Below are positions 16,252 through 26,057 of a DNA stretch of 64,000 bases, piece by piece. The position numbers and the translations under genes were made by a program. Positions within the stretch are counted from its first letter, which is position 1. The number at the start of each line of letters is the position of its first letter. The notes beneath the pieces were generated by a model that made no database searches, was not told the origin of the DNA, and was given only the letters and a program-made list of their open reading frames with translations. Origin of the DNA: Alkalispirochaeta americana (GTDB lineage: Bacteria > Spirochaetota > Spirochaetia > DSM-27196 > Alkalispirochaetaceae); contig NZ_FTMS01000008.1 of assembly GCF_900156105.1 (NCBI RefSeq), positions 62,001 to 126,000 of the forward strand. The letters are read 5' to 3'.

Positions 16252-19239
16252 TCAGAGACCAAGCTCTGTGAGAACGAACTCCCCCGTCCTTCCTGGCAGG
16301 GTCTCGTCCCGGCGCAACTCCTTCAGGGCAGCCTTGCCACCCAGCACCGCCAGAGAAGCCTCCGAGAAGTTTTCCCCGAGCAACTCGGCCACCTGGCGGA
16401 TCTCGCCGGGCGAAACAGCCCGCACCTGATCGCGTGTCATCTGCCGCAGCTCGTCGTCGACCCCCAGCAGGCGTCGCCGAAAGTTCATAAAACCCGCTTC
16501 CCGTGGCGTCAGAGGTCGCAGCTCCCGGCCGAGCATACTCACCTTGGCCAGATCGAGAACTCCTGGAGATACCTCTTCCCGAGCCAGCTCCCGGAGCGAC
16601 TCCTGGTAGGCCCGGATCGTCCTGGCACAGTGAGGATCCCGGTAACTGGCAAAGCTGAAAACCCCTTCGGCGGTGCGGCTCTGGGCGAAAGCCCCGTAGG
16701 CACCGCCCTGCATACGGATCTTCTCCCAGAGCAGGCCTGTTCGAAGAAGATGGGCAACCACGTCCTGGGCCGCCGCCAGGGGCTCCCCGAAGGAAACACC
16801 CCGCAAGGCCGCTGCCACATAGGAAACTCCTGCCGAGGCCAAAAGATACTCCCGGCCCGGTGCGGTCCCGGGAGGCAGAATCACCCCGGGCACATCCCCC
16901 TCGCCGAGGAAGACCTCTTCTTCCAGGCCCCCTTCACGGGAGAAGGCCTCCCGTCGGCTTCGAAGGGTCTCCAGCAAAGAGGGGAGCCACCGGGAAAGCT
17001 CATCGGCCAGGGGCTTCGAACCGGTGATATTCACGTTCACCCGGGCAGGGTCCATCAGGCGCAGGGCAAGGGCCAGCAACTCCCGGCCCAGAGCATCGGG
17101 GTCCTCCTGAACCATCCGGCGCAGGTGCAGGAGTTGGGAGATACCGTTGATCTCTTCTTCCGCCGCCAGCAGACCGTTGAGCCCCCGCAGAGCCCTCAAC
17201 CCCGCGAAATAGTTCCCGGCAGGAACCACGCCGCCCAGCATCTCCTGAAGCATCTCCTCCAGAATTTGAACCAGCCGGGCAGAATCGGAAAAATCGATCT
17301 CCCCCAGGAGGCGCTTCAGGAGTTCCGCGCCCTCCTGCCAGGCCCGATCGAGAACCTTGAGCCGAACCATGAACAGGCGGCGCACCCGGGAAAGGTCCTT
17401 CAGGTGAGTCTGATTGGAAACGTAGACCGAGATGCCTCCCGTCTTGAGGTTCACCTGGCGGTTGAACTGATCAAAGGAGAGGCCCGGCAGACCTGTCTCG
17501 GTGAAGGCCCCGCCCAGAAGATTCAGGAGCGCCTCTTCCCGGGGGGAGAGCCGCCCGAAATCAAAAGCCAGATCCAGGTAGAGGATTCCCCGGGTAGCCT
17601 CGTTATGCCGATACAACGACGCCCCGGATCCCAGCGGCTCCAGCAGAAAGGGAGTACGGCGAATCTCCCGGGGAACATCCTCCAGGGAGAGAAAGGGAAC
17701 CGTCTCTACCGCGCGAGGATCGTCGGGCTCGGTCTGAAGCCTCTCCAGATCGGCCGTTTCCCGACGGATCTGCTCCTCTTCAGCCTCGATCAGGGAATCC
17801 CGACGCCGGGCCAGCTCCTCTCGGAGCGCCTCCTCTTCCCGCCGGGTCTGATCAGGATCGGGACGAACGATCACGGTAGAACGGTGGGTGTTGTCCAGAA
17901 GGAGTTCCTCTATCATCGCCTCAAAAAAGCGCGGGTCCCGGCTCAGGCGATCCCGCAGGGCCTCCAGATCCTCGCTGAAACGCAGACCCGCTGCGGGGCT
18001 CCCCCCGTACATCCAGGAGCGCAAAACCCTGTTCATCACCCGCATTCCGCTGGGACCGCTTTTCTGCTCCCGGTGGTGAAACTCAACCCGTCGAAGAGCT
18101 CCTTCCACCAGCTCCGGCTCGAAGCCCTTCCGGGCAAGATCACGGAGGGTCGAAAGGGTGAGCTCCTCGATAGCCTGAGCCTGGTCGGTATCGGTACCAC
18201 GGAGCCCCACGGAAAAAACTGCTTCGCGCAGATCCGTTTCCAGGCCAAACACGGGAGAGACATCCTGCCCCAGACCACTGTCGATCAAAGCCTTGGTGAG
18301 AGGTGCCCCGCTATTCCCCAGAAGAATCTCCGTCAGGATTGAGGCAGCAAGGAGCCGCCGTGTCTCGGTGACAGGGAAAAGCAGCCAGTTCAGGGTAACG
18401 GAGCTGCGCCGCGAGAGATCCTCCTGAGGCTCCACGGGATAGGTGGTCTCGAAAACCCGGGGAGCCTCCCACCGGGGCTGCTCGTCCTGAACCAGAAAGG
18501 TGGTGCTCTCCTGAAAGGCACCAAGGAACTCCCGATCCAGAAACTCAAGGTACTCCTCGGCAGGAATATCGCCGTAGAGGATAATCCGGGCATTCGAAGG
18601 GTGATAATACCGGCGGTGAAATTCTTCGAACTCCTCGAAGGTGAGCTCGGGAATTACCGCCGGATCGCCTCCGGAATCGTGACGATAGAGCGTATCGGGA
18701 AAGAGCGACTGGTAGCATTTCTCGGCAGCGATCGAATCCGGGCTGGAATAATTACCCTTCATCTCGTTGTAGACAATGCCCGTAATCTCCAGATCGCCCT
18801 GGGGGGTAAACTGCAAACGGTGCCCCTCCTGACGAAAAAACTCCGGTTTCAGAAGGGGGTGAAACACGGCATCGCCGTAGACCTTCATCATGTTGAACAG
18901 GTCCTGCCGCACGGGGCTCGCTGCGGGGTAGACAGTCTTGTCGGGGTAGGTCATGGCGTTCAGAAAGGTATTAACCGACCCCTTCAAAAGCTGGAGGAAG
19001 GGATCCTTCAGGGGAAACTCCCGGGATCCGCAGAGCACGGTATGCTCCAGAATATGGGCCACACCGGTGGAATCCTCGGGAAGAGTTGCGAAGGAGAAGG
19101 CAAACATATTTTCCGGATCGTCGTTGGCCAGATGGAACACCTGGGCTCCGCTCTTGAGGTGGCGGTACAGGGTACCTGTACCACGAAAATCGGGGAGCTC
19201 CCAGCTTTGGAGCACCCCATAGGTTGTATTACTGGACAT
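16252..19239 (-). CDS. M16C-family zinc metalloprotease (presequence-protease-like)
   Basis: 995 residues, close to the size of PreP/Cym1 and bacterial homologues. The inverted zinc motif HILEH places H62, E65 and H66, and the following TVLCGSREFPLKDPF is typical of the M16C subgroup. It has four roughly 240-residue lobes, with the M16C-associated middle region. There is no signal peptide, so it is probably cytoplasmic and degrades medium-length peptides. GAGGAAATC precedes the ATG. It stands alone between two intergenic gaps. Confidence 0.92.
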   Translation of the reverse strand: MSSNTTYGVLQSWELPDFRGTGTLYRHLKSGAQVFHLANDDPENMFAFSFATLPEDSTGVAHILEHTVLCGSREFPLKDPFLQLLKGSVNTFLNAMTYPDKTVYPAASPVRQDLFNMMKVYGDAVFHPLLKPEFFRQEGHRLQFTPQGDLEITGIVYNEMKGNYSSPDSIAAEKCYQSLFPDTLYRHDSGGDPAVIPELTFEEFEEFHRRYYHPSNARIILYGDIPAEEYLEFLDREFLGAFQESTTFLVQDEQPRWEAPRVFETTYPVEPQEDLSRRSSVTLNWLLFPVTETRRLLAASILTEILLGNSGAPLTKALIDSGLGQDVSPVFGLETDLREAVFSVGLRGTDTDQAQAIEELTLSTLRDLARKGFEPELVEGALRRVEFHHREQKSGPSGMRVMNRVLRSWMYGGSPAAGLRFSEDLEALRDRLSRDPRFFEAMIEELLLDNTHRSTVIVRPDPDQTRREEEALREELARRRDSLIEAEEEQIRRETADLERLQTEPDDPRAVETVPFLSLEDVPREIRRTPFLLEPLGSGASLYRHNEATRGILYLDLAFDFGRLSPREEALLNLLGGAFTETGLPGLSFDQFNRQVNLKTGGISVYVSNQTHLKDLSRVRRLFMVRLKVLDRAWQEGAELLKRLLGEIDFSDSARLVQILEEMLQEMLGGVVPAGNYFAGLRALRGLNGLLAAEEEINGISQLLHLRRMVQEDPDALGRELLALALRLMDPARVNVNITGSKPLADELSRWLPSLLETLRSRREAFSREGGLEEEVFLGEGDVPGVILPPGTAPGREYLLASAGVSYVAAALRGVSFGEPLAAAQDVVAHLLRTGLLWEKIRMQGGAYGAFAQSRTAEGVFSFASYRDPHCARTIRAYQESLRELAREEVSPGVLDLAKVSMLGRELRPLTPREAGFMNFRRRLLGVDDELRQMTRDQVRAVSPGEIRQVAELLGENFSEASLAVLGGKAALKELRRDETLPGRTGEFVLTELGL

Positions 19240-19318
19240 GATTTCCTCTGATTTCTGCTTTTCTGGTTGTGTCGTGCTATATCTTGATGGCTGTTACCAC
19301 AGGTGCTTCGGCGCCGGG

Positions 19319-19720
19319 CTAACTGGAAAGCGCACCGGTCCAGCGGTGGAGGGCGCCAAAATCGTAGACCCGCTGATACCCCAGGGAACGGAGAACCCGA
19401 GCCGCCTCGGCGCTGCGCCGGCCCGACCGGCAATAGAGAACCACCAGCTGCGTCCGGTCCCCCTGGGCCATCTCCTCTTCCAGAACCTGCAGATCCCGGT
19501 GGAGCGCCGCAGGAATATGGCCGTTCTCGTATTCATCCTGCGTCCGGACATCGAGGAGAAGGAACCCCGATGGAGGGTCATTGATCATGCCGGCAAGAAC
19601 ATCCACGTCCCGGGGATCGCCTAGGGCCGAATCCGGTTCCTGGGCAGGCAGGGCTACCGCTGCCGCAAAAGCAACCGTCACAGCGATCACCAGGGTGTTC
19701 AGAAAGATGCTTTTGGTCAT
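19319..19720 (-). CDS. Exported rhodanese-domain protein
   Basis: 133 residues. A signal peptide occupies about the first 25 residues, and the rest is a single rhodanese domain with LLLDVRTQDEYENGHIP and the active loop YCRSGRRS carrying the nucleophile Cys. Export suggests a periplasmic sulfur-carrier or regulatory rhodanese. The partner is not evident from the neighbours. The ribosome site is weak (AGG close to the ATG). Confidence 0.85.
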   Translation of the reverse strand: MTKSIFLNTLVIAVTVAFAAAVALPAQEPDSALGDPRDVDVLAGMINDPPSGFLLLDVRTQDEYENGHIPAALHRDLQVLEEEMAQGDRTQLVVLYCRSGRRSAEAARVLRSLGYQRVYDFGALHRWTGALSS

Positions 19721-19774
19721 GCCTGATAGAATTGCATCATTTCGGTCACTTGGGCAACCGCCTCACTCATCCTC

Positions 19775-22147
19775 TCACTCCGGTTTTGCTTCCGGGGCCG
19801 CCACCTCCAGGGGCTTTCCGGGAAGCAGCTTCAGGGGAGTTCCGCAAACGGTAATATCTGCGGGATCCCCCTCGATCAGCTCGAACCGGTAGCACTCCCG
19901 TTCAAGGGTTACCTCGATCCGGCTTTCGTGATACCGGATGCGAAAGGAGAGGCTGCCCCAGGTTGAGGGCAAACGGGGATCAAAGCTCAGGGCACCATTG
20001 TAATTCCGCATTCCCCCGAACCCGTAGGTAATCGCCATCCAGACTCCACCGGTGGACGCGATGTGGGCACCGTCCACCACATTGCCCGCCACGTTGGCCA
20101 GATCCATGAAAAGGGCGTACTGAAAATATTCCAGGGCCTTCTCTTCGTAACCGATCTCGGCAGCAAGAATAGACTGCACGCAGGCCGAGAGGGAGGAATC
20201 TCCTGTGGTGAGGGGATCGTAGTAGTCGAAGTTGCGTCGCTTGTCTTCCAGGGTAAACTCATCGCCCAGGAGAACCATGGCCAGGACCACGTCGGCCTGC
20301 TTGATCACCTGATGGCGGTAGATCACCAGGGGATGGAAGTGCAACAGAAGAGGATATCGGTCTATGGGCGTGCCGGCAAAATCCCAGCGCTCCTTTTCCA
20401 GGAAATTGTCGTCCTGGGGCAGAATTCCCCGTTCCATATCAAAGGGAATATACATGGCGTCGGCGGCAAGATCCCACTCGGCCCACTCAGTTTCAATGAG
20501 CCCTGTCTCGTGCACCAGGTGAGCGTAAGCCTCGGGCCGCTCTTCCCGCAGACGCCGCACCATGGCAGCAGCAAACCGCAGGTTCCGTCGGGCCATAAGG
20601 TTGGTAAAGGTATTATCGTTCACCACGGTGGTGTACTCGTCAGGACCGGTTACCCCGTGAATGTGAAAGTCCCCCGTTTCGGGGCTGAAGAAGCCCAGAT
20701 CACACCAGAGCCGGGCCGTTTCCACCAGAATCTCGGCGCCCACCTCGGCCACCAGGTCAAAATCGCCCCGGGCGTCGAGGTAATTCTTTATGGCGTAGGC
20801 AATATCGGCGTTTATATGGTACTGCGCCGTTCCGGCAGCGTAGTAGGAAGAAGCCTCTTCGCCGTTAATCGTCCGCCAGGGGAAAAGGGCTCCCGATTCC
20901 GAAAGCTCCCGGGCCCGATCCCGGGCGTGGCCCAGCATGGAATGGCGAAAGCGCAGCAGGTTTCGCGAAACCCGGGGGTCCGTATAGGTCAGAAAAGGGG
21001 TAACATAAATCTCGGTATCCCAGAAGTAATGCCCCTCGTAGGCCTGACCGGTGAGCCCCTTGGCGGGAATCCCCGTGGTCTCGGCCCGGGCCGAGGCCTG
21101 GCAGAGCTGAAAGATATTCCAGCGAATAGCCTGCTGAACCTGGGGCTCGGCATCCACCTGGACATCGGCATGGCTCCAGAACTCCCCCAGAAAAGATCGC
21201 TGCCGCTCTTCCAGATGCTGGTAGCCGTCACGCATCGCCCTGTCCAAAGTACGGCAGGCCCGGTCCACCACCTCAACGGCAGGAACGGTTCGGGAGGTGT
21301 GGTAGGTGAAAAACTTGGTAATGTTTATCGGCACATTTGGTCTGGCGTCCACAGTAAAGACCACCTTCCCCAGATCCTCGCTCCAGGATCGCTGCATCTG
21401 CCAGGGATTGTCGGTCTCCATAATGTGGTCCATGCCCGCCCCGAGAACCATGCCGGAATTAGTGGTGCGATAGCCCGTGCAGACCCGCAAATCCCGCTCC
21501 AGGTGGTGCCGGGCGTTCAGAACCCGCTGGGTAAACCCCTTGGACCGCCGGGGATCCGAGAGAGGCCCGCCGTTCCCCCGTTCGTCTGAAGCAAAGCTGT
21601 CCTGACGGTTCAGAAGTTGTGAGGAGATCACCACGGGAGCATCGGTATCGACGGTGACCTCGTAGGAGATCGCCGCCAGATGGCGGTACTCCAGAGAAAC
21701 CAGTCGCCGTGAGGTGATATAGACCTGCTTGCCTGACGGAGCGGCCCAATGAATGGTACGGGAAAGCACGCCGGTACGGAAATCGAGTTCCCGGTGGTAC
21801 TCCACCATGCGGGCCGTGGGAAGGAAGAACGGCTCGTCATCCACATACAGCTTGAGGAGCGTGGCATCGGGAACGTTCACCATGGTCTGTCCGGTGCGGG
21901 CAAACCCGTAGGCCTCCTCGGCGTGAACAATGGGCCAGGTTTCGTGAAACCCGTTGCAGAACGAGGCTGATTCGATGGTGGGACGCCCCTCCTCGGGAAG
22001 CCCCCGAACGCCAATAAAGCCATTGGAGAGCGCAAAGATCGTCTCGGCGTTACCCATCCAGGGCTGGGAAAAGGCGGTCTCCACAATGGCCCATTCCTGG
22101 GACGGATAGAGATGCTCGGGCAACAACTCAAACTTTCGCGGAATCAT
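19775..22147 (-). CDS. Glycoside hydrolase family 65 protein (disaccharide phosphorylase-like)
   Basis: 790 residues, typical GH65 length, with an N-terminal beta-sandwich and an (alpha/alpha)6 catalytic barrel. The segment GHYFWDTEIYVTPFL and the acid motif GVTGPDEYTTVVNDN place the general acid at E504. GH65 phosphorylases act on maltose, trehalose, kojibiose or nigerose and release beta-glucose 1-phosphate; the substrate cannot be fixed from sequence by eye. No beta-phosphoglucomutase or sugar transporter gene is adjacent. GAGGAG lies upstream of the ATG. Confidence 0.9.
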   Translation of the reverse strand: MIPRKFELLPEHLYPSQEWAIVETAFSQPWMGNAETIFALSNGFIGVRGLPEEGRPTIESASFCNGFHETWPIVHAEEAYGFARTGQTMVNVPDATLLKLYVDDEPFFLPTARMVEYHRELDFRTGVLSRTIHWAAPSGKQVYITSRRLVSLEYRHLAAISYEVTVDTDAPVVISSQLLNRQDSFASDERGNGGPLSDPRRSKGFTQRVLNARHHLERDLRVCTGYRTTNSGMVLGAGMDHIMETDNPWQMQRSWSEDLGKVVFTVDARPNVPINITKFFTYHTSRTVPAVEVVDRACRTLDRAMRDGYQHLEERQRSFLGEFWSHADVQVDAEPQVQQAIRWNIFQLCQASARAETTGIPAKGLTGQAYEGHYFWDTEIYVTPFLTYTDPRVSRNLLRFRHSMLGHARDRARELSESGALFPWRTINGEEASSYYAAGTAQYHINADIAYAIKNYLDARGDFDLVAEVGAEILVETARLWCDLGFFSPETGDFHIHGVTGPDEYTTVVNDNTFTNLMARRNLRFAAAMVRRLREERPEAYAHLVHETGLIETEWAEWDLAADAMYIPFDMERGILPQDDNFLEKERWDFAGTPIDRYPLLLHFHPLVIYRHQVIKQADVVLAMVLLGDEFTLEDKRRNFDYYDPLTTGDSSLSACVQSILAAEIGYEEKALEYFQYALFMDLANVAGNVVDGAHIASTGGVWMAITYGFGGMRNYNGALSFDPRLPSTWGSLSFRIRYHESRIEVTLERECYRFELIEGDPADITVCGTPLKLLPGKPLEVAAPEAKPE

Positions 22148-22207
22148 GGGCCTGCTCCTCGTGGTGGTCCGACGGACCCGGATATTCGGGAATCTATGGT
22201 AACAGGG

Positions 22208-22930
22208 TCAGGCCCTGCAGGGAAGTAATAATTGCAGAATCAGATCAAGATTTTCACCAGCCCTGCGGCACGATTCAGCAAAGGAGAGCCGTTCGTCCCG
22301 AAAGGGATCGTCCGAGATGTATCGAGCCGCCAGCCAGGGCACCCCGGCCTGATCGGCAGCAACCGCCCAGGCAGCGCTCTCCATATCCAGCGCCTGAGCC
22401 CGGGCTATCCGTTCCTGCCAGACCGGAGGCAGCTCAGCCAGAAGACGCGAGTCAAGAAAGCAATCTCCCGTGAGGATCACCCCCCTCCGCAGCTGGCCCC
22501 GGAGACGGCGATGGAGATGTCGATGGAGATCAGCCCCCACGACCAGATCGGGACTCAGCGGAGCATCCCGTTCCGGAGACTCTCCCTTGCGAAGCGCTCC
22601 CGGAGCAACTCCCAGGGCCGTTACATCAACCCCATAGAACCCCAAACGGTCGGCCAGAACCAGGTCCCCCGGGCGCGCACCATCGCCGCCCGCCGCAGCG
22701 ATCCCCCCCATGACCAGAGCCCGGGGCTTGACCTGACTCAGAAACCGGGCGGCCCCCAGAGCTGCGGCGATCGTTCCGGGGCCAGAGCAAAAGGCCGCCA
22801 AAGCCTCACCCTCAGCTCCCTCACCCCGGTAGACCACCCCCGTCCTGGGGCGACTCACCCCCCAGGACGCCACAAGGGGCGCCAGCTCCTGGGGCAGGGC
22901 CGTCAGAAGAGCCGCCCGGACCTGGCTCAT
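22208..22930 (-). CDS. MTA/SAH nucleosidase-like nucleoside phosphorylase
   Basis: 240 residues of the PNP/UDP superfamily. The segments ALVMGGIAAAGG, PGDLVLADR, TGDCFLDS and the purine-site ALDMESAAWA, followed by RYISDDPF, match 5'-methylthioadenosine/S-adenosylhomocysteine nucleosidases. A DxE-type pattern is kept (DMES). Its ATG overlaps the stop of the upstream MalY/PatB-like gene, and both could serve methionine or sulfur-compound turnover. Futalosine hydrolase is an alternative member of the same superfamily. Confidence 0.75.
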   Translation of the reverse strand: MSQVRAALLTALPQELAPLVASWGVSRPRTGVVYRGEGAEGEALAAFCSGPGTIAAALGAARFLSQVKPRALVMGGIAAAGGDGARPGDLVLADRLGFYGVDVTALGVAPGALRKGESPERDAPLSPDLVVGADLHRHLHRRLRGQLRRGVILTGDCFLDSRLLAELPPVWQERIARAQALDMESAAWAVAADQAGVPWLAARYISDDPFRDERLSFAESCRRAGENLDLILQLLLPCRA

Positions 22931-24129
22931 TTCCCCTCGGCCCGGCCACCGCGAAGGCCTTGTCCGTCGAAGAGTTCCAGCGTTCGCCGCAACCGCGAGA
23001 GACCCTCCCGGAGTATCCCCGGCGAGGTGGCCACGTTGACCCGCAGGTGTCCCTCACCCTCGGGCCCGAACTGCCTGCCCTGGGAGACCCAGACTCCCTC
23101 GCGACGGGCCATCAGACAAAACTGTTCACTGGCATCAGGCCGATTCTGCCACCGGACAGAGCAATCTACCCAGGGCACAAAAGTTCCTTCGGCAGCGTAG
23201 ACCTCCACCCCTGGCTCCCGGGCAAGATCCTGCCGCAGGAGCTGGCGGTTTTCCCAAACCGCCCGACACACCCCCTCCAGCCAGGAGGCTCCCCGGGAAT
23301 ACCCCGCCTCGGCAGCGGTGATCGCCAGAATATTGGACAGATCCTGCTTGCGCCGATGCAGGGCATCCAGAAAGAGTTGTCGTTCTTTCGCATCAGGAAT
23401 TATCGCCATCGCCGTGGGAAGGCCCGCAATGTTAAAGGTCTTGCTCGGGGCCTGGAGCGCCACATCCCGGGGGTCTGCACCACTCAGAGCGTGCCACGGA
23501 ACGAACCGCTCCCCGGGAAAGATCAGATCGCCGTGAATCTCGTCGGAGATAACCCGGACACCCCGCCGCCGGGCCGCCTCGGCTATGGTCTCCAGCTCCT
23601 GCCGGGACCAGACCCTTCCACCGGGGTTATGGGGAGAGCACACCAGGAGGACCCGGGCCTGATCCAGCGCCTGATCAAGACGATCAGGGTCAATCACCTG
23701 ACGAGGCCCCTCGGGCGTCCTCTCCACGCCCAGAGGAACTGTCACCACCCGTCGCTGGAGCTGCTCCACCACCTCGAAGAAAGGAAAATAGACGGGCGAA
23801 AACATTGCCACCGCCTCGCCCGGAGCGGTCCAGGCCTCGATCAGAAGAGAAATCGAGGGCATCACCCCCGGCGCAGCAACCAGATGATCCGGCGAGATCT
23901 CCCAGTGGTTCCGCTCGAGCTGCCACCGGCAGAAAGCCTGGTAATACGAGTCCGGCACCAGGGTATAGCCAAAGACAGGGTGAGCAACCCGCTCCTCCAG
24001 GGCCTCCACAATCCCGGGAGCCACGGGATAATCCATATCGGCGACCCAGAGGGGAATCTCTCCGGATTTGGCCAGGTCCCATTTGAACGCACCGGTACCA
24101 CGCCGGTTCGGAAGGTTCGTCATATCCAT
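22927..24129 (-). CDS. MalY/PatB-type PLP-dependent aminotransferase or C-S lyase
   Basis: About 400 residues, class I/II aminotransferase fold. The start MDMTNLPNRRGTGAFKWD and the phrase PLWVADMDYPVAP are signatures of the PatB/MalY cystathionine beta-lyase group. The substrate-binding VCSPHNPGGRVW and the PLP lysine in LQAPSKTFNIAG are present. The longer frame beginning at 24321 runs through the small acidic gene in another frame and is not supported. It is coupled to the nucleosidase gene by an ATGA overlap. Confidence 0.88.
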   Translation of the reverse strand: MDMTNLPNRRGTGAFKWDLAKSGEIPLWVADMDYPVAPGIVEALEERVAHPVFGYTLVPDSYYQAFCRWQLERNHWEISPDHLVAAPGVMPSISLLIEAWTAPGEAVAMFSPVYFPFFEVVEQLQRRVVTVPLGVERTPEGPRQVIDPDRLDQALDQARVLLVCSPHNPGGRVWSRQELETIAEAARRRGVRVISDEIHGDLIFPGERFVPWHALSGADPRDVALQAPSKTFNIAGLPTAMAIIPDAKERQLFLDALHRRKQDLSNILAITAAEAGYSRGASWLEGVCRAVWENRQLLRQDLAREPGVEVYAAEGTFVPWVDCSVRWQNRPDASEQFCLMARREGVWVSQGRQFGPEGEGHLRVNVATSPGILREGLSRLRRTLELFDGQGLRGGRAEGK

Positions 24130-24142
24130 GACCTGCAGTTTC

Positions 24143-24337
24143 TCAGCCTTCCCCGATCTCGTCCAGATCTTCCAGTTCACCGAAGGGACTCTTTTTCTCC
24201 TCCATGGGCGCCCCCTGATCGGACGGAGGCTGGAAGAACTCCTCTTCCAGGCGATCCAGATAGGCCCGGTCCTGCTCCTCGCAGTAGTCCTCGAGGTTCT
24301 CCAGGTCTTCCTCAAAATCATTCATCTCTTCACCCAT
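24143..24337 (-). CDS. Small acidic protein of unknown function
   Basis: 64 residues, very rich in Glu and Asp, ending in ELEDLDEIGEG, with no hydrophobic segment or recognised domain. It lies 13 bases upstream of the aminotransferase gene on the same strand and has AAGGT before the ATG; a second ATG five residues in is possible. Composition and position argue for a real gene, but I recognise no family. Confidence 0.5.
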   Translation of the reverse strand: MGEEMNDFEEDLENLEDYCEEQDRAYLDRLEEEFFQPPSDQGAPMEEKKSPFGELEDLDEIGEG

Positions 24338-24359
24338 AGCTATACCTTAATGGAGCGCA

Positions 24360-25373
24360 TTGTTTGATTCCACTCCTTTCGTGTATCTTCCCGGAATGAC
24401 CGGACCTTCAGCATCGATCGCGGCTCTCCAGGCGCGGGCAGAGATTCTGCGCCGCCTTCGCTCCTTCTTTGACACCCGGGGATACCTGGCGGTGGAAACC
24501 CCCCAGCTCACACGAACTCCCATCCCCGAGGCACACATCAAGCTCTTTGCTACGACCCTGGCCCCGGCCGGAGACCCGCTCTTTCTGTTGCCCTCACCGG
24601 AATACCACCTGAAACAGCTTCTGGCGGCCGGATCGGGGAGTCTCTACGAGATCACCCACAGCTTCCGCAACGCCGAGACCCCCGGCCCCTGGCACAGCCC
24701 GGAGTTCACCATGCTGGAATACTACACCGTAGATGCCGACAGCACCGACTCGCTGCACCTGACACAGGACCTCCTGCGGGAGCTGGGCGAGACCAACCAG
24801 CCCCTGGTGATCTCCATGGAAGAGGCCTGGCTCCGCTGGGCGGGCATCGGCCTGGCGGCAACCCTGGCAGGAGAAGAGCGGGAAAACCGGGAACGTCTTG
24901 CCCGGGAAGCACTTCAGCGAGGCCTTTGCCTGCAGATAGAACCCGGCGAGACCTGGGAGGACCTCTTTCAGCGCATCTTTCTGAGCCACGTGGAACCCGG
25001 GCTACCCAGGGACCGCCCCGTCTTTCTCACGGGCTATCCCGCAGCAGTTCCAACCCTGGCCCGGAACATCCCCGGAACCCCCTGGGCAGACCGGTGGGAA
25101 CTCTACCTGGGGGGGATTGAAATCGCCAACTGCTTTGGCGAGGAGACCAGCCCCGCCGTAATACGGCAGTTTCTGGAAGAGCAGTCGCGGGAGAAAAGCC
25201 CTCCCGGACTCGACCCCGGGCAGACGGAAGAACCCTGGGACCCCTCCTTTCTGCAACCTCCGGCCGAGCTTCCCCGCTCCTCGGGAGTTGCCCTGGGGGT
25301 AGACCGTCTGGTGATGCACCTCCTGAAAGAAGATTCCCTGAAAAGGGTGATATCTTTCACCCTTTTTGAGTAA
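24360..25373 (+). CDS. epmA: EF-P beta-lysylation ligase EpmA
   Basis: Class II lysyl-tRNA-synthetase-like enzyme that attaches (R)-beta-lysine to a lysine of elongation factor P; it lacks an anticodon-binding domain. 337 residues from the TTG at 24360, or 325 from the ATG at 24396; the second better matches EpmA N-termini (PSASI then a RAEILRRLRSFF helix), while the first has GGAG upstream. Motif 2 (EITHSFRNAE), PEFTMLEYY and the C-terminal SGVALGVDRLVMHLL motif 3 are visible. efp follows directly, giving a functional pair; epmB (lysine 2,3-aminomutase) is not in the window. Confidence 0.92.
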   Translation: MFDSTPFVYLPGMTGPSASIAALQARAEILRRLRSFFDTRGYLAVETPQLTRTPIPEAHIKLFATTLAPAGDPLFLLPSPEYHLKQLLAAGSGSLYEITHSFRNAETPGPWHSPEFTMLEYYTVDADSTDSLHLTQDLLRELGETNQPLVISMEEAWLRWAGIGLAATLAGEERENRERLAREALQRGLCLQIEPGETWEDLFQRIFLSHVEPGLPRDRPVFLTGYPAAVPTLARNIPGTPWADRWELYLGGIEIANCFGEETSPAVIRQFLEEQSREKSPPGLDPGQTEEPWDPSFLQPPAELPRSSGVALGVDRLVMHLLKEDSLKRVISFTLFE

Positions 25374-25435
25374 ACTGGGAGCAGGCCCGCCTGGAGGCGG
25401 GTCCAATCAATCACCCAAAGAGAGGAATCAAAGCC

Positions 25436-25999
25436 ATGATTAAAGGCGGAGCAATCGAGAAGGGAATGTATATTCTCTTCAAAGGGGACCCGTATCTTGT
25501 AGCGGATCGGGAGTTTGTGAACCCCGGCAAGGGCGCAGCTTTCACCCGGTGCAAACTCAAGAACGCAAAAACAGGATCGGTCCTGCGAGAGACGATCAAG
25601 ACCAGCGACAACGTGGAAGTTGCCGACGTCTACGACCGGGACGGCCAGTATATGTATGTGGACGGCGAATCCTACCATTTCATGGACGCCGAGAGCTACG
25701 AACAGTTCGAGATCCCCGCCGATGTTCTTGCAGAGACCGGCAAATACCTGAGAGAAGGGGATCAGTACCGCATCATCATGTGGGGCGAAAACCCTATCGA
25801 CGTGATCATTCCCATGAAGCTTGTCTACACCGTGACCGACGCTCCCGACGCGGTCAAGGGCGATACCGTTACCGGAGCCACCAAAACAGTTGTGGTAGAA
25901 ACAGGGCTGACCGTGCAGGTGCCCATCTTCATTAAAACAGGCGATAAAATCCGCGTGAACACCGAATCCGGTGAGTACGTCGAACGCGTAAACGACTAG
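25436..25999 (+). CDS. efp: Elongation factor P
   Basis: Relieves ribosome stalling at polyproline runs. 187 residues with the normal three beta-barrel domains. The modification loop reads NPGKGAAF, so K32 is the expected acceptor of beta-lysine, which agrees with the adjacent epmA. The C-terminal signature region GDTVTGATKTVVVETG is conserved. A short inverted repeat, AACCCC/GGGGTT at 26000-26016, follows the stop but has no T run. Confidence 0.97.
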   Translation: MIKGGAIEKGMYILFKGDPYLVADREFVNPGKGAAFTRCKLKNAKTGSVLRETIKTSDNVEVADVYDRDGQYMYVDGESYHFMDAESYEQFEIPADVLAETGKYLREGDQYRIIMWGENPIDVIIPMKLVYTVTDAPDAVKGDTVTGATKTVVVETGLTVQVPIFIKTGDKIRVNTESGEYVERVND

Positions 26000-26057
26000 A
26001 ACCCCTGTCCGGGGTTTCCGGGCCCTGGAGGCCCCAGGAGACCCCGGGACGCTCCTG

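Noticed and set aside
16129-18342. A 737-codon open frame opposite the M16 protease gene
   Set aside because: It is antisense to a gene with clear zinc-site motifs, has no recognisable domain, and long antisense frames are expected at this GC content.
20063-21589. A 508-codon frame opposite the GH65 gene
   Set aside because: Antisense to a well-supported catalytic domain; composition is typical of a shadow frame and there is no ribosome site.
22927-24321. Longer 464-codon form of the MalY/PatB gene
   Set aside because: Its first 64 codons overlap the small acidic gene in another frame and are Arg/Ser/Trp-rich without family similarity; the family N-terminus begins at 24129.
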